Assembly: GCA_014621425.1 (NCBI GenBank)
Contig: JAANBB010000188.1
Span: 1 to 64,000 of the forward strand
DNA: 64,000 nt
Origin: Cylindrodendrum hubeiense
Taxonomy: Eukaryota; Ascomycota; Sordariomycetes; Hypocreales; Nectriaceae
Reading direction: 5' to 3'
Numbering within the stretch: the first letter of the stretch is position 1; each line of letters starts with the position of its first letter. The position numbers and the translations under genes are program-made. This document shows, piece after piece, positions 32,118 to 44,747 of the stretch. The notes beneath the pieces were generated by a model, which ran no database searches, had not been told where the DNA came from, and saw nothing but the letters and a program-made list of their open reading frames with translations.

Positions 32118-35100
32118 ATTTGCGGTTGTTGTTGGTGGTTGAATTAACGAGGGATGTGTAGGTTGAGCGAGTGAAATGAAGATGTCTTCGGAAAGAAGGG
32201 AGCTTCGGTGGGGAAAGAAACGAACGAATTGAGTCTGAATGAAGAGAGGGGACCAGCAAGGGAAGACGGGGGGGAGAAGTTTTATTATTATATGGATGGG
32301 TGGGATGGGGACATTAGGTTGCGGTAGGGGAAGTTATGCAGCGAGTTCCCGTCCACATCCACCCCCAGGTCCCCCGGCCGCCCCACCCGTCACCACCCAG
32401 GTCACAGGTCCACGGGGAATGGGTCATGGAACTCGGAGAAGCCCAGTCGGGATTGCACTCAGCTCACCAGAGTCACTGCCAATGAGTCCAATGAGCCCAG
32501 CGAGTCCGTCTAGCACGGCCTCGGCTGGTCGGCCAACAGGCTCAGCGTCCAGCGGCCAGGCCAGCATGTCAGGGACCACCAGCCGCCTGGGGGGGCCGAG
32601 ATCAAAGGGGCGCCAGTGGCCAGGCCCAGTCCCGTGTTGTGGTGATGAGGTGCGCTGGGTGGCGCGCCTGTGTTCACAGCCTGGCGTTGTTTGTTATTGC
32701 GGTTGTGCTTTTTTGTTTGTGCACAGCGTACTCCCCGTCCTGTTTTGTTATCATTTTGTCGTTGACCTTGATTGGTGTCTAGGACAACCGGAAAGTAGCG
32801 ACCCCATCATTCTTCCAGTTGCCTCCCACGCCGCTTTGCGCGTGTGTCGCGGTGGGAGCATGCATCGGGGCCATGCCGCCTCTGGCTCTGGCTACGTCGT
32901 CGTACATTTTATACGAAGTGCATCACGATATGTACGAGGTCCGGCTATGCACCTGCATCTCATGATGGTGGATGGGGCGACACAGTGTCGCCTTGCATTA
33001 GTGGGCTTGGTGGGCTGGGTCTCGGAAGGGGGGTCATTGACCAACCCACTCATTTTCCCCTGGTGCCCCTGTGTGGCTCCTCTAAAGTAGGTGAAGGTTG
33101 TGGCTAAGGTTGCTGGGGCTTGTCGGGATAGGGACAATTATCACCGGCTCGGCGGGCGATTGGGTGCGGACGGTCCTGACCCCTGTGGCGAGGGCATCCG
33201 TGTCCCGTACCAGTGTGAGAGCCTTGCAGGGCTAAGGCCTCTCCATCTCGGCTCGTTTGCAACAGATGAGGATCGAAGAGGCTAGGGAAATCAGCTAATC
33301 TTGAAGGCAGCGTGGTGGACTGGTGGCTTTCTGGGATAGAAGATGGCCTCGACAGGGGCTGGGAATGGATGGGCCGCGGTAGGACGGTTGGACGGGCTGC
33401 TGTAGGATGGATGCAACGCCCTGCACACATTCTGGGTGCCTCCATCACAGGTTAACCTGATGTTGGTGTGGCTGAACAAGGGCTACAACAGAGCCGATCT
33501 CCATGCACGGAATTGATTATTCTGATGAACCGTTTGCGCTACGGATAAATAGCTAGCCACTATGTATGTACTAGCATTGTCTCGACGCGACTTCGGCCTG
33601 TCTCTTCTATAGGCTCTCCTAATTAGTATTGAGGAACCGTCGTCCCATTTGGTGGTTGCCGTGCCGTGTCTGAGGTGGCCAGCCGGCCGTGCATTGCATC
33701 TCCGCGTCGTGGTCGCACCATGTCTCTGTGGCCAACTGTCTGGGTCTGGAAAGCCGGCCGTGCCAACTCAACTCGCCCCGACGCGTATGTTCATCCTGGA
33801 TTTTCTTATTTCTTGCATTGGCCGAGCGTGATGGTGCCGAGATGTGGGTTGGGAGTCAGGGCAAGACAGCAGCTGTGCGCCACCTTGGCGAGTGGGTGCG
33901 CTGTCGACGCTGGCTGGGCACTGGGGCGCTGGCTAAGCGGCTATGATCCATGACTCAGTTTCGAGTGGGTGATGGTGATCCGTGGCGGTGGTTTGGCTCT
34001 CAGGCCGACAACCATTGTTTTTGGAGGTTGGACGGCAATGGATGGGCTCGTATCGTCTGTTTGGGTGTCCTGGTTTTCTGTATATGGACGGGCTGACTAC
34101 ATTGTCCGCCAACCCAACGTCGTATCTAAATATACGATTGGGGGTAGTCTAAAGACTGGAGTCGCCCCAACCGCGTCTTTGACAGTGTCCTCCAGCCTCG
34201 GTGCTTGGGCCGAGCCTCTCCACCAAGGTCTCCAGGGACAAGTAGTCGGCAGATGGACGCAATGGGGTGGCATACTCTCGATCCTTTGGATCGGGCAGGG
34301 CAAACCCACGTTGGACAGCAGATCACTGTTGTCAAGCGACAACAAATGCCGTGATGCCAGTCCGCTTCTCCTGCAGCAAACCCCTCCCCTGCAATGCGTC
34401 CAGATGGCAGCCAAGAGCTACAAGACCCAATACAATCGCGTCGTGCTTAAACCCACCAACCAGCCATCAAGCCATCTCACCGTAGTGACTCTTTTTCTTT
34501 CTTTTCTTCTCCCTGTCCTATGTGAGGCACAAGCTCGCGCTCTGCAACGCAGCAACACGACCATGCCGGCCAAGGCATCATGCATGGTGGCCGCCACCCT
34601 GCTGTAGGTGGTTCTGCAATAGCTGACGACGACTCTGGTCGTTTGTTCGCCGTTGCCTGCAGTGGCCCTTGTTCAGCCAGCCATAGGAGTCTCTCGTTAA
34701 ACACGGTGATGCTGCCTTGAATGTGGCACAGAATACAGACATTTTGAGAGCCTAGAATCAGGCAGACGGGTTTGGTAAGGGAATAAAGGCCGGTCAGAGG
34801 TGAACATGATGGATTTTTGCCTCAGTACTGTGTACCTGCGACAGTTACTGCTCGAGATTGGGTTCCTCGGTATTATCTATTACCTGATCCCAACACAGCT
34901 GTGTCCGTGTAAGTGAGATATTCCCCCATCCGCGAGAAGCTTTAGCTGTCAGAGCTCTTGGCGAGGTCGAGCCTAATAGGGAAGCCCCGCGGCTCCCCAG
35001 CGCCCTTCAGGCTGCTCTGGCACTGAGCTGACTGACGCAACGCGAATGCCCCGCTTACGCCGCACTTCGGGCAGCTCCCACTTGCTGTAGGTCTGACGTA

Positions 35101-35291
35101 CCACACCAACCCACCACGTCGGCCAGCTTAGCTCACTGCCCCTCCAACGGCCGCAGCCTCCCCACGTTTCAAATCAATACTCCTCCTCCGAACGCTCACG
35201 ACCCCTCCGATCCCGTACCCTCGCCGTTCCTAGAGCGGCCAGTCGCACAGCTCCTGCATCCTTTCTGCCGCCGCCGCCATCACCTGCCGCC
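32118..35291. other. 3.2-kb gene-free region
   Basis: This is the divergent spacer between the GPI-protein gene and AIP1, unusually long for the right half of the window. Open frames at 32239-33090 and 33969-34607 lack conserved motifs and have composition like the surrounding DNA. The last 200 bp before 35292 are C/T-rich, as expected for a promoter-leader. No RNA gene is recognised. Confidence 0.5.
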
Positions 35292-37213
35292 ATGGCCGCC
35301 CCCTCCATCTCTCTCGAGCGCATCTTTGCTGCCGTCCCCGTCACCACCCGGGGCCAGCCTACCCAGCTCTCCGTCGATTCCAAGGGTCAGCGGATAGCTT
35401 ACCCTGTATGTCTTGCCTCGTCTGACAATCGGCCTCCCAGGTCTACGACTCTTGGACAAGTTAGCTCACCGAGGTTGCCTCTTCTCTCCTATAGTGCGGA
35501 AAGTCCATCTTCGTCCGCTCCATCGACGACCCCTCCGACTGCAAAGAGTACACCGGCCACACCGCTCCCACGACCATCGCCCGGTTCTCTCCCAATGGCT
35601 TCAAGGTTGCCAGTGGCGATGCCACTGGTATACTGAAGGTGTGGGAGCCTGAGAACATTGGAAACACGAGGGGAGAGTACGGCATCATCGCTGGCCGCCT
35701 TAATGACATCGCTTGGGATGGCGAGTCCCAGCGTGTCATCGCCGTTGGTAACGGCCGTGAGCAGTTTGGACGATGCATCACGGCTGATAGTGGAAACTCC
35801 GTGGGCGAGATTATCGGACACTCCAAGTCGGTCAATGCCGTTGCCATGAAGCCCCAGCGGCCATTCCGCGCCGCCACCGTCGGCGACGACGGCAACATGG
35901 TTTTCTACCACGGTGCCCCCTACAAGTTCAACAGCAAGAGCAACCAACACACTGGTTTCGTTTTTGGAGCTGCCTACTCGCCGGATGGAAGCACTCTGGT
36001 GACTGTTGGTGCCGACAAGCGGATTCACCTCTACGACGGAAAGACTGGCGAGCCAACCAAGGAGATCGGCCAAGGAGAGCATACCGGCAGCATCTTCTCT
36101 GTGTCGTGGTCGCAGGACGGCAAGAAATTTGCGACTGCCAGTGCTGACCAAACGGTAAAGCTCTGGGATGTTGACGCCGGTACCGTCATCCAGACCTGGA
36201 AGTTTGGAGACGGTGTCAGTGTCCCTGATCAACAGCTCGGCGTTGTGTACCCCCACGGTCGAACTGATGGCCTCCTTATCAGCGTGAACCTCGACGGCAA
36301 CCTCTCATATCTTGTTGAGGGCAAGCCCGACCCCATCAGGGTTGTCTACGGACATGGCAAGGGCATTACTGCGCTTAGTGCTGGATCCGACGGCAAGGGG
36401 GCCGACGTTTGGTCCGGCAGCTTCGATGGCCGAGTGTGTCATTGGGATGTCAAAACTGGCCTCGCCACTGTGGTTGATGGCCAGGGACACACCAATAACG
36501 TCGCCCAGATTTCCACTGCTTCTGGGAAGGCCTACAGCACTGCTTGGGATGACACGCTAAAGATCATCGATGAGTCCGCCAAGACATTCCTGGGGACCTC
36601 AGTCAAGCTGTCTGCGCAGCCCAAGGGTGTAAGCGCCGTTGGTGGCATCAGCTACGTCGCCACTTACTCAGGCGTATCGGTGTACTCCAACGACAAGATC
36701 GTAAAGGAACACTCTCTGACCTATACTCCTGGTGCCATTGCAGCATTCGGCTCATTTGTGGCTATTGGCGCCGACGAAAACTCGGTACGCATTTACAAGA
36801 CCGACTCAAGCGGTAGCCTCGAGCAGGTCAAGGCGTTGGCGAACCCGTCTGGCACCATCTCAGCACTGGCCTTCTCCAAGGACGGTGCCAACCTGGCTGC
36901 TGGAAACAGTGTTGGCAAGATTTACGTCTACAAGACTGGTAGCTGGGAACTCGTGGCAGACCGCTGGTCGGCTCACACTGCTCGAGTGACCGCTATCGCC
37001 TGGGACGACACTGGTGCCTACGCGGCGAGTGGAAGTCTTGACACCAATGTTTTCGTGTGGTGCCTTGAGTCGAAGTTTCAAGGAAAGCGAATTAAGGCTG
37101 CCAATGCCCACAAGGATGGCGTCAATGGAATCTGCTGGGTTGCGGGTGGAAAGGTGGCGAGTGCAGGCGGCGATGCAACAGTCAAGGTCTGGAACGTTCA
37201 GAACTTGCCTTGA
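35292..37213 (+). CDS. aip1: Actin-interacting protein 1 (WD40 double propeller)
   Basis: Exons 35292-35405 and 35495-37213 give 610 residues, the normal length of AIP1/WDR1. The N-terminus (LERIFAAVPVTTRGQPTQLS) is characteristic, with the intron falling just before CGKSIFVRSI. At least ten WD repeats can be followed, including VKLWDVDAG, IHLYDGKTG, VCHWDVKTG and VKVWNVQN, which would form two seven-bladed propellers. AIP1 works with cofilin to sever and depolymerise actin filaments and acts at cortical actin patches and the septum. The final repeat closes the protein four residues before the stop. No unusual feature; the assignment is firm. Confidence 0.95.
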
Positions 37214-37454
37214 GGGCCTCTCAATTACCTAGAAAAGAGCGATCAATTTTATCAAGACATGATAGTCTGAAGACAGATATGGTGGGTTTGAATCATCAGA
37301 TGAAGCAATAAACCTAACAACGCCCGACCCCATGCATATGCCTCTTGCTGTTAAAAATCACTCGTTACTCCCACCAAATGCATATGTGAATCCTCGCTTT
37401 ACACGCAAAGCCTTAATCCAAATATTGGAGAATATTCCTCAACATGTCCACCCC

Positions 37455-38241
37455 CTAGTCATGGACCATGTGTGAATTCTCCTCCTTAGCTACTTCGCCG
37501 GCACCAATGTCCCACAAACTGAATCTGCTTTTTTTCTGGGACGAGAGTTTGTTGGGTGGCCAGCGTGTCTTGTTGTCTTCCCAGAGAAGATCCGCCTTAT
37601 GAATGGCTTCTTGAAGATCATCGGACCTAGTAGAGGGCGTGAGCTTGCTTCGGGTTAATGGGGCGCGGGGTTGTATATTTACTGGCTGAGGCTCTGGATT
37701 GCGTAGCCCTCCTTTGCTAGATGCTTGGCCATTTCGGTCTGGTGGTCATCCAGAAGGGAGGTGTTGGGGACTACTATTATGGGGATGCCTAGTTTCCATG
37801 CGTCGAGTATAGTCCCAGTTCCTGGACGTGTGTGAATTAACTTGGACGATACTAGAAGGATGTAAACCCACCTGCGTGTGAGATGACAAGCCCTTGGCAT
37901 CGCACCCCGTTGATTGCCTTGCACAATATCATCTCATCTTTCATCAGGTTTTTCGTAACGTCAAAGACGGAAATGGAGAGACCCGATGGGACTTCATCCT
38001 TGTGGGAAGCCAGCTCCGCGGTGGCCCAAGGGACATCTGGCCCACATTGTACGTGGAGTTCGGTGAAACCGCGAGAGCTAAGGAACTTCCAAAAGCCAGG
38101 CTGTAAGACCGCCGCGGTTAGGTCTTTGAAGCCGACCGTGGCGCCGACAGTGACCAGGCAGTAGCGGTCAATATGATCTCTTTTCCCACTCATCATTTCC
38201 CGGGAATGAGTTGGAAACTCCAGATTACCAAAGTCATTCAT
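37455..38241 (-). CDS. alg13: UDP-GlcNAc transferase subunit Alg13
   Basis: Exons 38241-37872, 37821-37683 and 37626-37455 encode 226 residues from the first in-frame ATG. A methionine at residue 17 (38193, MSGKRDH) gives a start closer to other fungal Alg13 proteins. Motifs follow the family: CLVTVGATVGF at the N-terminus, then LVISHAGTGTILDAW (joined across intron 1), a GIPIIVVPN segment and LLDDHQTEMAKHL. Alg13 is the cytosolic catalytic half of the enzyme that adds the second GlcNAc to dolichol-PP-GlcNAc; it docks on the membrane protein Alg14 at the ER. Alg14 is not in this window. It shares a 207-bp promoter with the divergent RSM24 gene. Confidence 0.9.
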
Positions 38242-38448
38242 TCAGAGGTGATGTCAAGATGGTTGTAAGAGGGATTATTAGCCGAAGATTTACCATGGTG
38301 AGAATGGAGTGGTTCGGTGGCTGGCAAAACCTCGGTATTCAGCCCATGCTAGCAGGTGCGATTTTGGCAGCCAAATTTTTGAAAGCTCACGCATCATACT
38401 CACGAGGACGATATCCCGGCGCAGCCATTGGCCCTTGACCAATTCGCA
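38242..38448. promoter_or_regulatory. Compact bidirectional promoter (ALG13/RSM24)
   Basis: Only 207 bp separate the divergent start codons of ALG13 and RSM24. No clear TATA box is visible. If ALG13 starts at its second candidate methionine the gap is 255 bp. Confidence 0.6.
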
Positions 38449-39660
38449 ATGGCTTCAGCTTCAGCAGCCGCAAGGCTATGTGTTCTGGCGTGCCGCAGGG
38501 CTCCCCGCCTTCAACGAATCCCACGAGCACAGCACATCGTCCGACAATCACCAATCACCCAGCGGTCTTTCACCACCTCGACGATACGATGGGCACGCGA
38601 GGGCGAGCAGGAAGGCGAGGATGATGCCGATGACATGGCTCCGATCGAATTGAAGAAGCTGGAGGCATCATTCAAGGCGGCCATTACCCCCGAGGGAATG
38701 CAGCAACTCGACGAGCTGGCTAAGGAGAATGGGTACAACACCATCGACCAATACCTCGAGGACACCTTGGAACGCACACCTGGCTGGGCCTCGGAGGACC
38801 GAGCCGTGGCGGATGACTTGATGAGGGATGACAAGGGCGAGAAACCCAACAAGCAATCGTTCTGGTTCGACGAGGAGGATCCGGAAACGAACACTGAGGA
38901 GCTTGAGGAGTTTGACGAGGATGACATTACGTCTATGGCCCACGGAAAGCTGGACCAGGTACGAGAGATGCGAAATTACGCCCGATTGGCTGTTTGGGAA
39001 ATGCCTCTCCTCTCCAGTAAGTGAATTGCTTTGTGTCTATATGTCTCTCAGAACTGACGCCATACCGCAGAGCTCGCCAAGCCGTTCGTTCCCCCCACCG
39101 AAGGCGAGGTCCTCCGATGGCGCTACACTACGTACATGGGAGAATCCCACCCGGCCGAGAAGAAGGTTGTGGTGCAGTTCGCCCCCCGCGATCTCAAGCT
39201 CACCCCGGTGCAAACCGAGAAGCTCAAGAAGCTTGCCGGCCCCCGGTACAACCCGGAGACAAAGATCATCAAAATGAGCTCTGAGAGCTATGAGCACCAG
39301 GCGCAGAACAAGCGCTACCTATCGAACCTCATCGATGACCTGATCGCGTCCGCCAAGGACCCCAAGGACACCTTCGAGGATGTCCCGCTTGACCTGCGCC
39401 ACCACCAGTTCCAGAAGAAGCCCAAGTTCCCCAGGGAGTGGCGCTTGACCCCCAAGCGCATCAACGAGCTCGCCGAGCAGCGTCAGACCGCCGCCCTCGC
39501 CGATCTCAAGAAGGCCGACAGCGGTCTGTTGATCGACGGCGGCAGAATCCTCGACGAGCACCTCATGAAGAAGGCCCTTGAGGACGAGAAGAAGCAAAAG
39601 GTTGCTGAGCTGGTGGCTGCGCCCACCAAGGCTTCGGCTGGTAACCGGGCGCGGAGATGA
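38449..39660 (+). CDS. rsm24: Mitochondrial small ribosomal subunit protein mS35 (Rsm24)
   Basis: Exons 38449-39016 and 39071-39660 encode 385 residues. The N-terminus is arginine- and alanine-rich without acidic residues and ends in RSFTTSTIRWA, a typical mitochondrial targeting peptide with a cleavage region. The core contains the MRP-S28/mS35 signature, including KPFVPPTEGEVLRWRYTTYMGESHPAEKKVVVQF and the KLAGPRYNPETKIIKMSSE segment, here quoted in pieces: VLRWRYTTYMGE and RYNPETKIIKMS. mS35 belongs to the head of the 37S mitoribosomal subunit. An acidic segment (WFDEEDPETNTEELEEFDED) precedes the intron. The start ATG is preceded by in-frame TTG only. Confidence 0.9.
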
Positions 39661-40144
39661 ACGCCTGGAGAGCTGATGTTGGCGTGAACCACTCTTGATA
39701 GAAGAAATGTATTATACGCTAGAACGGCGGGCATGTACAGGAGGTGTGCTTGTACAATGTAGGTTAAAAGAGGCATTCACCGATATGCATGTACATTGAA
39801 GCACGATGGGCAAACTCGGGGTTTTATTTTGGGTGACTTGATATGTGTTGTTTCTATGCTCCAGTGGTCTGCGCCAAGCTTGGATTATAGATTCGGGAAG
39901 CGGACAATCAAGGGTTGGCTTACACATGCCGCGCAGAAATACCCCTACTCTAACTCGAGCATGTCAGGGGCAGAATCCCCGCGGTCAATTTATATCCTGA
40001 AAATGGCCATCCCCGGCTGAGACGCCATGTTTGTTTAAGTTTGTTCCAGGTTCGATGTTGAATCAGCCCATCGATCGAATGGTAGGATCGACAGCCCAAC
40101 CGCAACACTACCAACAAGGCAGAAGACACCACACTCTGACAGTC
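39661..40144. other. Intergenic region
   Basis: 3' sequence of RSM24 and upstream region of the Ras-like gene. No coding region or clear promoter element is seen. Confidence 0.5.
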
Positions 40145-41165
40145 ATGGATAAACTTGAAACGGCGGACCAGGGTACGTCCTTTCAACAGCTAAAGCCAAC
40201 AGCTGCTGACTAACATCCATGCTCGCAACGTGACTATTTGAACGTTTAATAGAGCAGCATCTTCTCCGTTGTGGCGGGGTTGAGCTCAGCCTTCACCAGC
40301 CTTCTAGACATAGCATTGCCACCCGTCCACTTACGATTATTCGCATCTGCGCCCTGAATTATTACTCTAAGCAGCACATAGACGTCGAACATCAGCATTC
40401 GGACCACATGGCAACTCTTATGGCGCTGGCTCGAAAACACGTGGTCGAAGAGATGCGCATCACAGTCCTGGGTGCGGGGAACGTCGGGAAGAGATGCATG
40501 GCTAGACGGGTTAGTTTTGAATGGATCTTTCGTCAATATTACACCCCTGCATACAAAGTTATCTGGCCAGTCTCGTCTTAACCATGCCTTTGACTTGAGA
40601 GAGCCCCCATACTCACACATACTCGTCGTAGTACTGTGCCGACCCGTTCTTTATCGAGTACGACCCAACCGACGGCGGTTACGGCTACCAGAAAGAGTGC
40701 GTCATCTCAGGAATCAAATGTGTGCTTACCATCGACACCTTCCACACTTCATATCTCAGCAGCGAGAGCCAACTGGCGCACCACGTCGCCCAGCAATCAG
40801 ACGCCCTGATCTTTGCGTACTCTGGAATCTACCCCATGAGCATCGACAGGGCTTCGTCCCTGAAGGAGACGCTGCAACCTCATATTCCGGGTGCTACGTT
40901 CCCCCCAATAGCCGTAGTGGTGACCAGATCGGATTGCGCGGAGTTCAACGAGAGGGGATTGGCACCGGGACGGGAGCTTGCGATAAATCTCGGAGTGCCA
41001 TTTTTTGTGACCTCTGCTATTACGGGGGCTGGTGTGACTGAGGTGATGGAATATCTGGCGAAGGAAGTGTTGCAAAGTCGTGGTGTTTTGGAGAGTGAGG
41101 CGACAGCGGAAAGTCGATCGGCAGGAGGGTCTAAGAAACGGAGTAAAATGTGCTGTTTTGTGTAG
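40145..41165 (+). CDS. Atypical Ras-like protein with degenerate GTPase motifs
   Basis: Exons 40145-40172, 40253-40509 and 40632-41165 encode 272 residues. The fold aligns with Ras: MRITVLGAGNVGK (P-loop), then CADPFFIEYDPT (switch I/effector), CVLTIDTF, PIAVVVTRSD and VPFFVTSA. However, the P-loop Ser/Thr is Arg (GAGNVGKR), the switch II DTAGQE is replaced by DTFHTS, and NKxD is TRSD. A polybasic tail with CCFV at the end (KKRSKMCCFV) fits prenylation and membrane attachment. These changes should weaken Mg and guanine binding, so it may be a pseudo-GTPase. The N-terminal about 85 residues before the P-loop are unlike Ras; a start at 40408 (MATLMALARK) would give a more standard length. It is not a simple pseudogene, because the frame and introns are intact. 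Confidence 0.7.
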
Positions 41166-42755
41166 ATGATGGGGGATTCAAATACCGTATATTGGTTCAC
41201 ATAGTTCAATTTGCTAACTGGCTCTGGTGGGCATAGGAGTACTCTAGCCTATGGATTGGTGATGGGCTCAAATCAAGATCATCAAGGAAGCAGCAACATA
41301 AACATTACAAGTGAAAGATATTAGCTCCATCCTTGCATCGTAGCAGTAATATTTCAGTATTAGCCATGTCAAAGTCGTCATTTTATGGCCGGACCAATGC
41401 AGCTGAGCGGACTAGTCTTAGATGCGGCTGCCAACGTTGGCAGCCGCTCTTAGCGTCAGCCATAAATGGCTGCCGTTATCGATTTGTTAGTAGAATCGTG
41501 TCTACAAATAGCCCATAACCGGCGATTGGTTGCCAAGTAACTCAGGGCTTGGTGCAATATAGGTCCTGTTTATTAGCAGGCACAGATCCCATGGCGATGG
41601 AGGCCGTTGTTCTCGGGGTGGGGGACAGTTGGGAACCACGCAAGCCCATGGACGCAGAGTCACTTGACTTACAGGTGCGGCCGTTGCAAGGGTTTCGTAT
41701 TCCGGCGAGAAGCTGGATGGACAAGCTGGGCAGAATTCCCAGAAGAGAGGGAGGGTAAGATTTAACTTAGTGTGAATGCAAAGTCACCGAATGCGACGGC
41801 AGATGTATGGTTGCATGGTCCCAACCAATGAAGCCGGGTATGCTGAGAGGCTAGGAATCTCACTACGTCGCAGAGGGAGGCACAGGTGCAACATCACACC
41901 CAGGTTCCCCGCGTTTCCAGATGCACTCTGCAATTCCGGTATTCAATTAAAGCAGCTCGCGAGTGCCTGCTTCGTATCGCTCCTCGAATTGGGCGGGCTT
42001 CGGCCTCTCGGGGCCTGCGCTGAGCCTGGAGAGGAGCCCTGTACCTGTCTGTGCCTCGGCACACCCGCTGTGTTGGTGGCCAAATGCCTGCGCTGGAGCG
42101 CGCCAAGCCGTGCCAATTGTCACATGGAAGGCCTGTCAAGCATGGCTTGGACCGGAGCAAGTACGCAGACATTCGTCCGTGTCTCCTGTGCCAACCTGCA
42201 ACCACCTGCGAACCCCCTCATTCCTTTCCTATCCTGCCCATCTTTCGGGTCGGCTTTGATCCGTCCCATCCGGCGATATATGTATGCTGCTGCATGCCCA
42301 CCGATTGTCGTTCCTCGTGGCGTATTCAGTTGTCCAGCTTTTTAATCCAGCCCGTTTCTCTATTTGAAAAGGTTGACCTTCACACGTACCCCGGCGACCC
42401 GCACTTGAAGCCTCCCCCCCGACTCGGCCGAGCACTGTCACTGGTATCGCGACCGGATTAGGTGGTACATACCGAAGATTGCGCACCCTAGAACCCGCCC
42501 GTCGTCTTTACTTCTCTCGGCGCCTCGCTTCTCGTCGTCGCACTTCGCTTCTCCATCGCATTTCTCATCACCCGCCAGGTTCTCTCTTCCGCACTATCCT
42601 CCTCCTCCTCCTCTCAACGTCTTGGCTGTCGCTTGCAAACTGGGTCCGGTCGCATCTCATCGCGATCCGCAGCTTTGGCATCACCACTGTATTTGTCCAC
42701 ATCGCACCAGCCACACCCGTAACCCGTAACCACCACAACCCACCCAGCTATCATC
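41166..42755. other. 1.6-kb gene-free region
   Basis: Short frames at 41549-41758 and 41776-42345 show no conserved motif. The final 250 bp are C/T-rich (CTCCTCCTCCTCC at about 42598-42615), which fits the leader of the aldehyde dehydrogenase gene. Confidence 0.5.
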
Positions 42756-44422
42756 ATGGCTGCGGACTCTAAGTCCGCGATCCCTGCCTTTGAGCACACG
42801 CCTCTGGATGAAATCCCGGCAAAGGTGGATCGCCTGCGTGCCACCTTCAGGACCGGCCGCACCAAGGACATCCAGTTCCGCATCGTGCAGCTGCGCAAGC
42901 TGTACTGGGGCATCCTCGACAACACCCACCTCATAGAGGAGTCCCTCATGAGGGACCTCCACAAGTGCCAGTTCGAGGCCACCCTCTCCGAGATCGACTG
43001 GTGCAAGCGGGAGTGCATGGACATGATTAACAACATCGAGAAATGGGCCAAGGATGAATCTGTTGTCAACGTCCCCCTGGAGTTCAAGATCATGGGGCAT
43101 CGCATCCGCAACGAACCCCTCGGTGTCGTCCTCGCTATTGGCTCCTACAACTATCCTTTCCAGCTCAACCTGACTCCCCTGATTGGCGCCATCGCCGCTG
43201 GCAACTGCGTCGTCCTCAAGGCATCAGAGGCCTCGCCCTACTCGGCCATGGTTCTCAAGAAGCTATTTGACGAATGTCTGGACCCCGAGTGTTACACCTA
43301 TGTCAACGGTGCAGTCCCCGAAACCCAGCTCCTTCTTGAGCAAAAGTTCGACAAGATCGCCTTCACGGGTGGCAAGGCAATCGGTAAGATCGTTGCCCAG
43401 AAGGCAGCTGAGACCCTCACTCCCGTCCTCCTGGAGCTTGGCGGCCAGAACCCGGCCTTCGTCACCAAAAGCGCCAATCTCAAGATGGCTGCAAGGCGGT
43501 TACTCTGGCAAAAGGTCCTCAACGCTGGCCAAGTCTGTATTTCTCACAACTACATCCTCGTAGAACGCAGCGTCCTTTCTGAGTTCCTTGGTGAATTGAA
43601 CAACCAGCTCCGTGTCTTCATGCCCAAGGGTGCCAAGGAAAGCCCCGACTATGCGCGCCTCGTCAACAAACGTCACTTCGATCGTGTCAAGAAGATGATT
43701 GACTCTTCCAAGGGCAAAATTGTCCTTGGTGGCTCCATGGACGAGTCCGACTTCTTCATGGAGCCCACTGCCGTTCTTGTCGATGACATTCAGGACAGCA
43801 TGATGGTTGAGGAGTCATTTGGTCCGGTTTTCTCCATCATGGCCTTCGATACCCTTGACCAGGCCATTGATATCGCCAACAAAGTCGATCCTACACCACT
43901 CGCCCTCTTCTCCTTTGGCACAGATGCGGAGAGCGAAAAAGGTAAGCCGGGCAACCTCACCCTAAACGTCGCTACTGCTAACTCCTCCTAGTCCTGAGCA
44001 GCGTCACTTCTGGCGGTGCCACTATTAACGACTCGTTTTTCCACAACCAGATCCCCCAATCGCCTATGGGCGGCGTCGGTCAGTCAGGCATGGGTTCCTA
44101 CCACGGCTACTACTCCTTCAAGACCTTCAGCCACCAACGCACCATCGCCAAGCCTCCCTACTGGGCCGACTCTCTCATCCGAGTGCGGTACATGCCTTAC
44201 TCGTGGCCTCATCTTAAACGTCTTCACGCTATGAACAGTGTGAACCCCAATTTCGACCGCAATGGGGCGCGAGTCAAGGGTCTTAAGTATTATCTCGGAT
44301 TAATTCTCAGCCTCGGAGGCAAGAGCTCCAAGAGTGCTTTGCTAAGGTGGGCCGTTCTCGCCATCGCAGCCGCCGTCCTCGGCGCAAAGAATGGCTCCCT
44401 GAACCAATGGTTGGCGAAATGA
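42756..44422 (+). CDS. Membrane-anchored fatty-aldehyde dehydrogenase (ALDH3 type)
   Basis: Exons 42756-43941 and 43992-44422 encode 538 residues. The ALDH hallmarks are present: the substrate/NAD region GSYNYPFQLNL, the general base Glu227 in LLELGGQNP, and the nucleophile Cys261 in NAGQVCISH. An EESFGPVF block and the C-terminal GGVGQSGMGSYHG motif follow. The LELGGQNP/GQVC layout and the C-terminal hydrophobic segment (LLRWAVLAIAAAVLG, about 510-525) match fungal class-3 enzymes such as yeast Hfd1, which oxidise hexadecenal and other long-chain aldehydes at lipid droplets, the ER or the mitochondrial surface. The substrate is inferred from the family. The intron is 50 bp and sits before the C-terminal catalytic motif. 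Confidence 0.9.
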
Positions 44423-44747
44423 TGGCCTGCCGTTGAATGTTTAACAGCTTGAACACCGCACCAGGCGGCGGCTTGTATAAAAGTATTTCATGGCTGATGA
44501 TGGGTCAGCAGATCTCCTACCTCGGTTCCTAAAGCCGTATAATTTATTGTAATATATTTAGTTTCGGTGGGTGCTGTGGGCTCACTGGTGTATATAATTG
44601 GAAGAATGGAGGAAACACGCACGCCACGAGATGGTGCATTGATGTGGTGGCTTTTCAACCGGCTTACTTGCAAGCCGTAGTCTATTGGTATCTTTTATCA
44701 AATTTTCCCTTTGTGCCAATTTTCCCTGCCGTCTCTCTACATCCCGC
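44423..44747. other. Convergent intergenic region
   Basis: 3' ends of the aldehyde dehydrogenase and RRP4 genes; AT-rich around 44535-44560. Nothing else is seen. Confidence 0.5.

Noticed and set aside
33969..34607. 212-codon ORF
   Set aside because: Uses a composition like the surrounding spacer, without motifs, and other frames are similarly open.
35489..36256. 255-codon antisense frame in AIP1
   Set aside because: It lies opposite WD40 repeats that are clearly coding on the plus strand.
41776..42345. 189-codon ORF before the aldehyde dehydrogenase
   Set aside because: It is cysteine-rich without spacing pattern, overlaps antisense frames and fits C/T-rich leader DNA.
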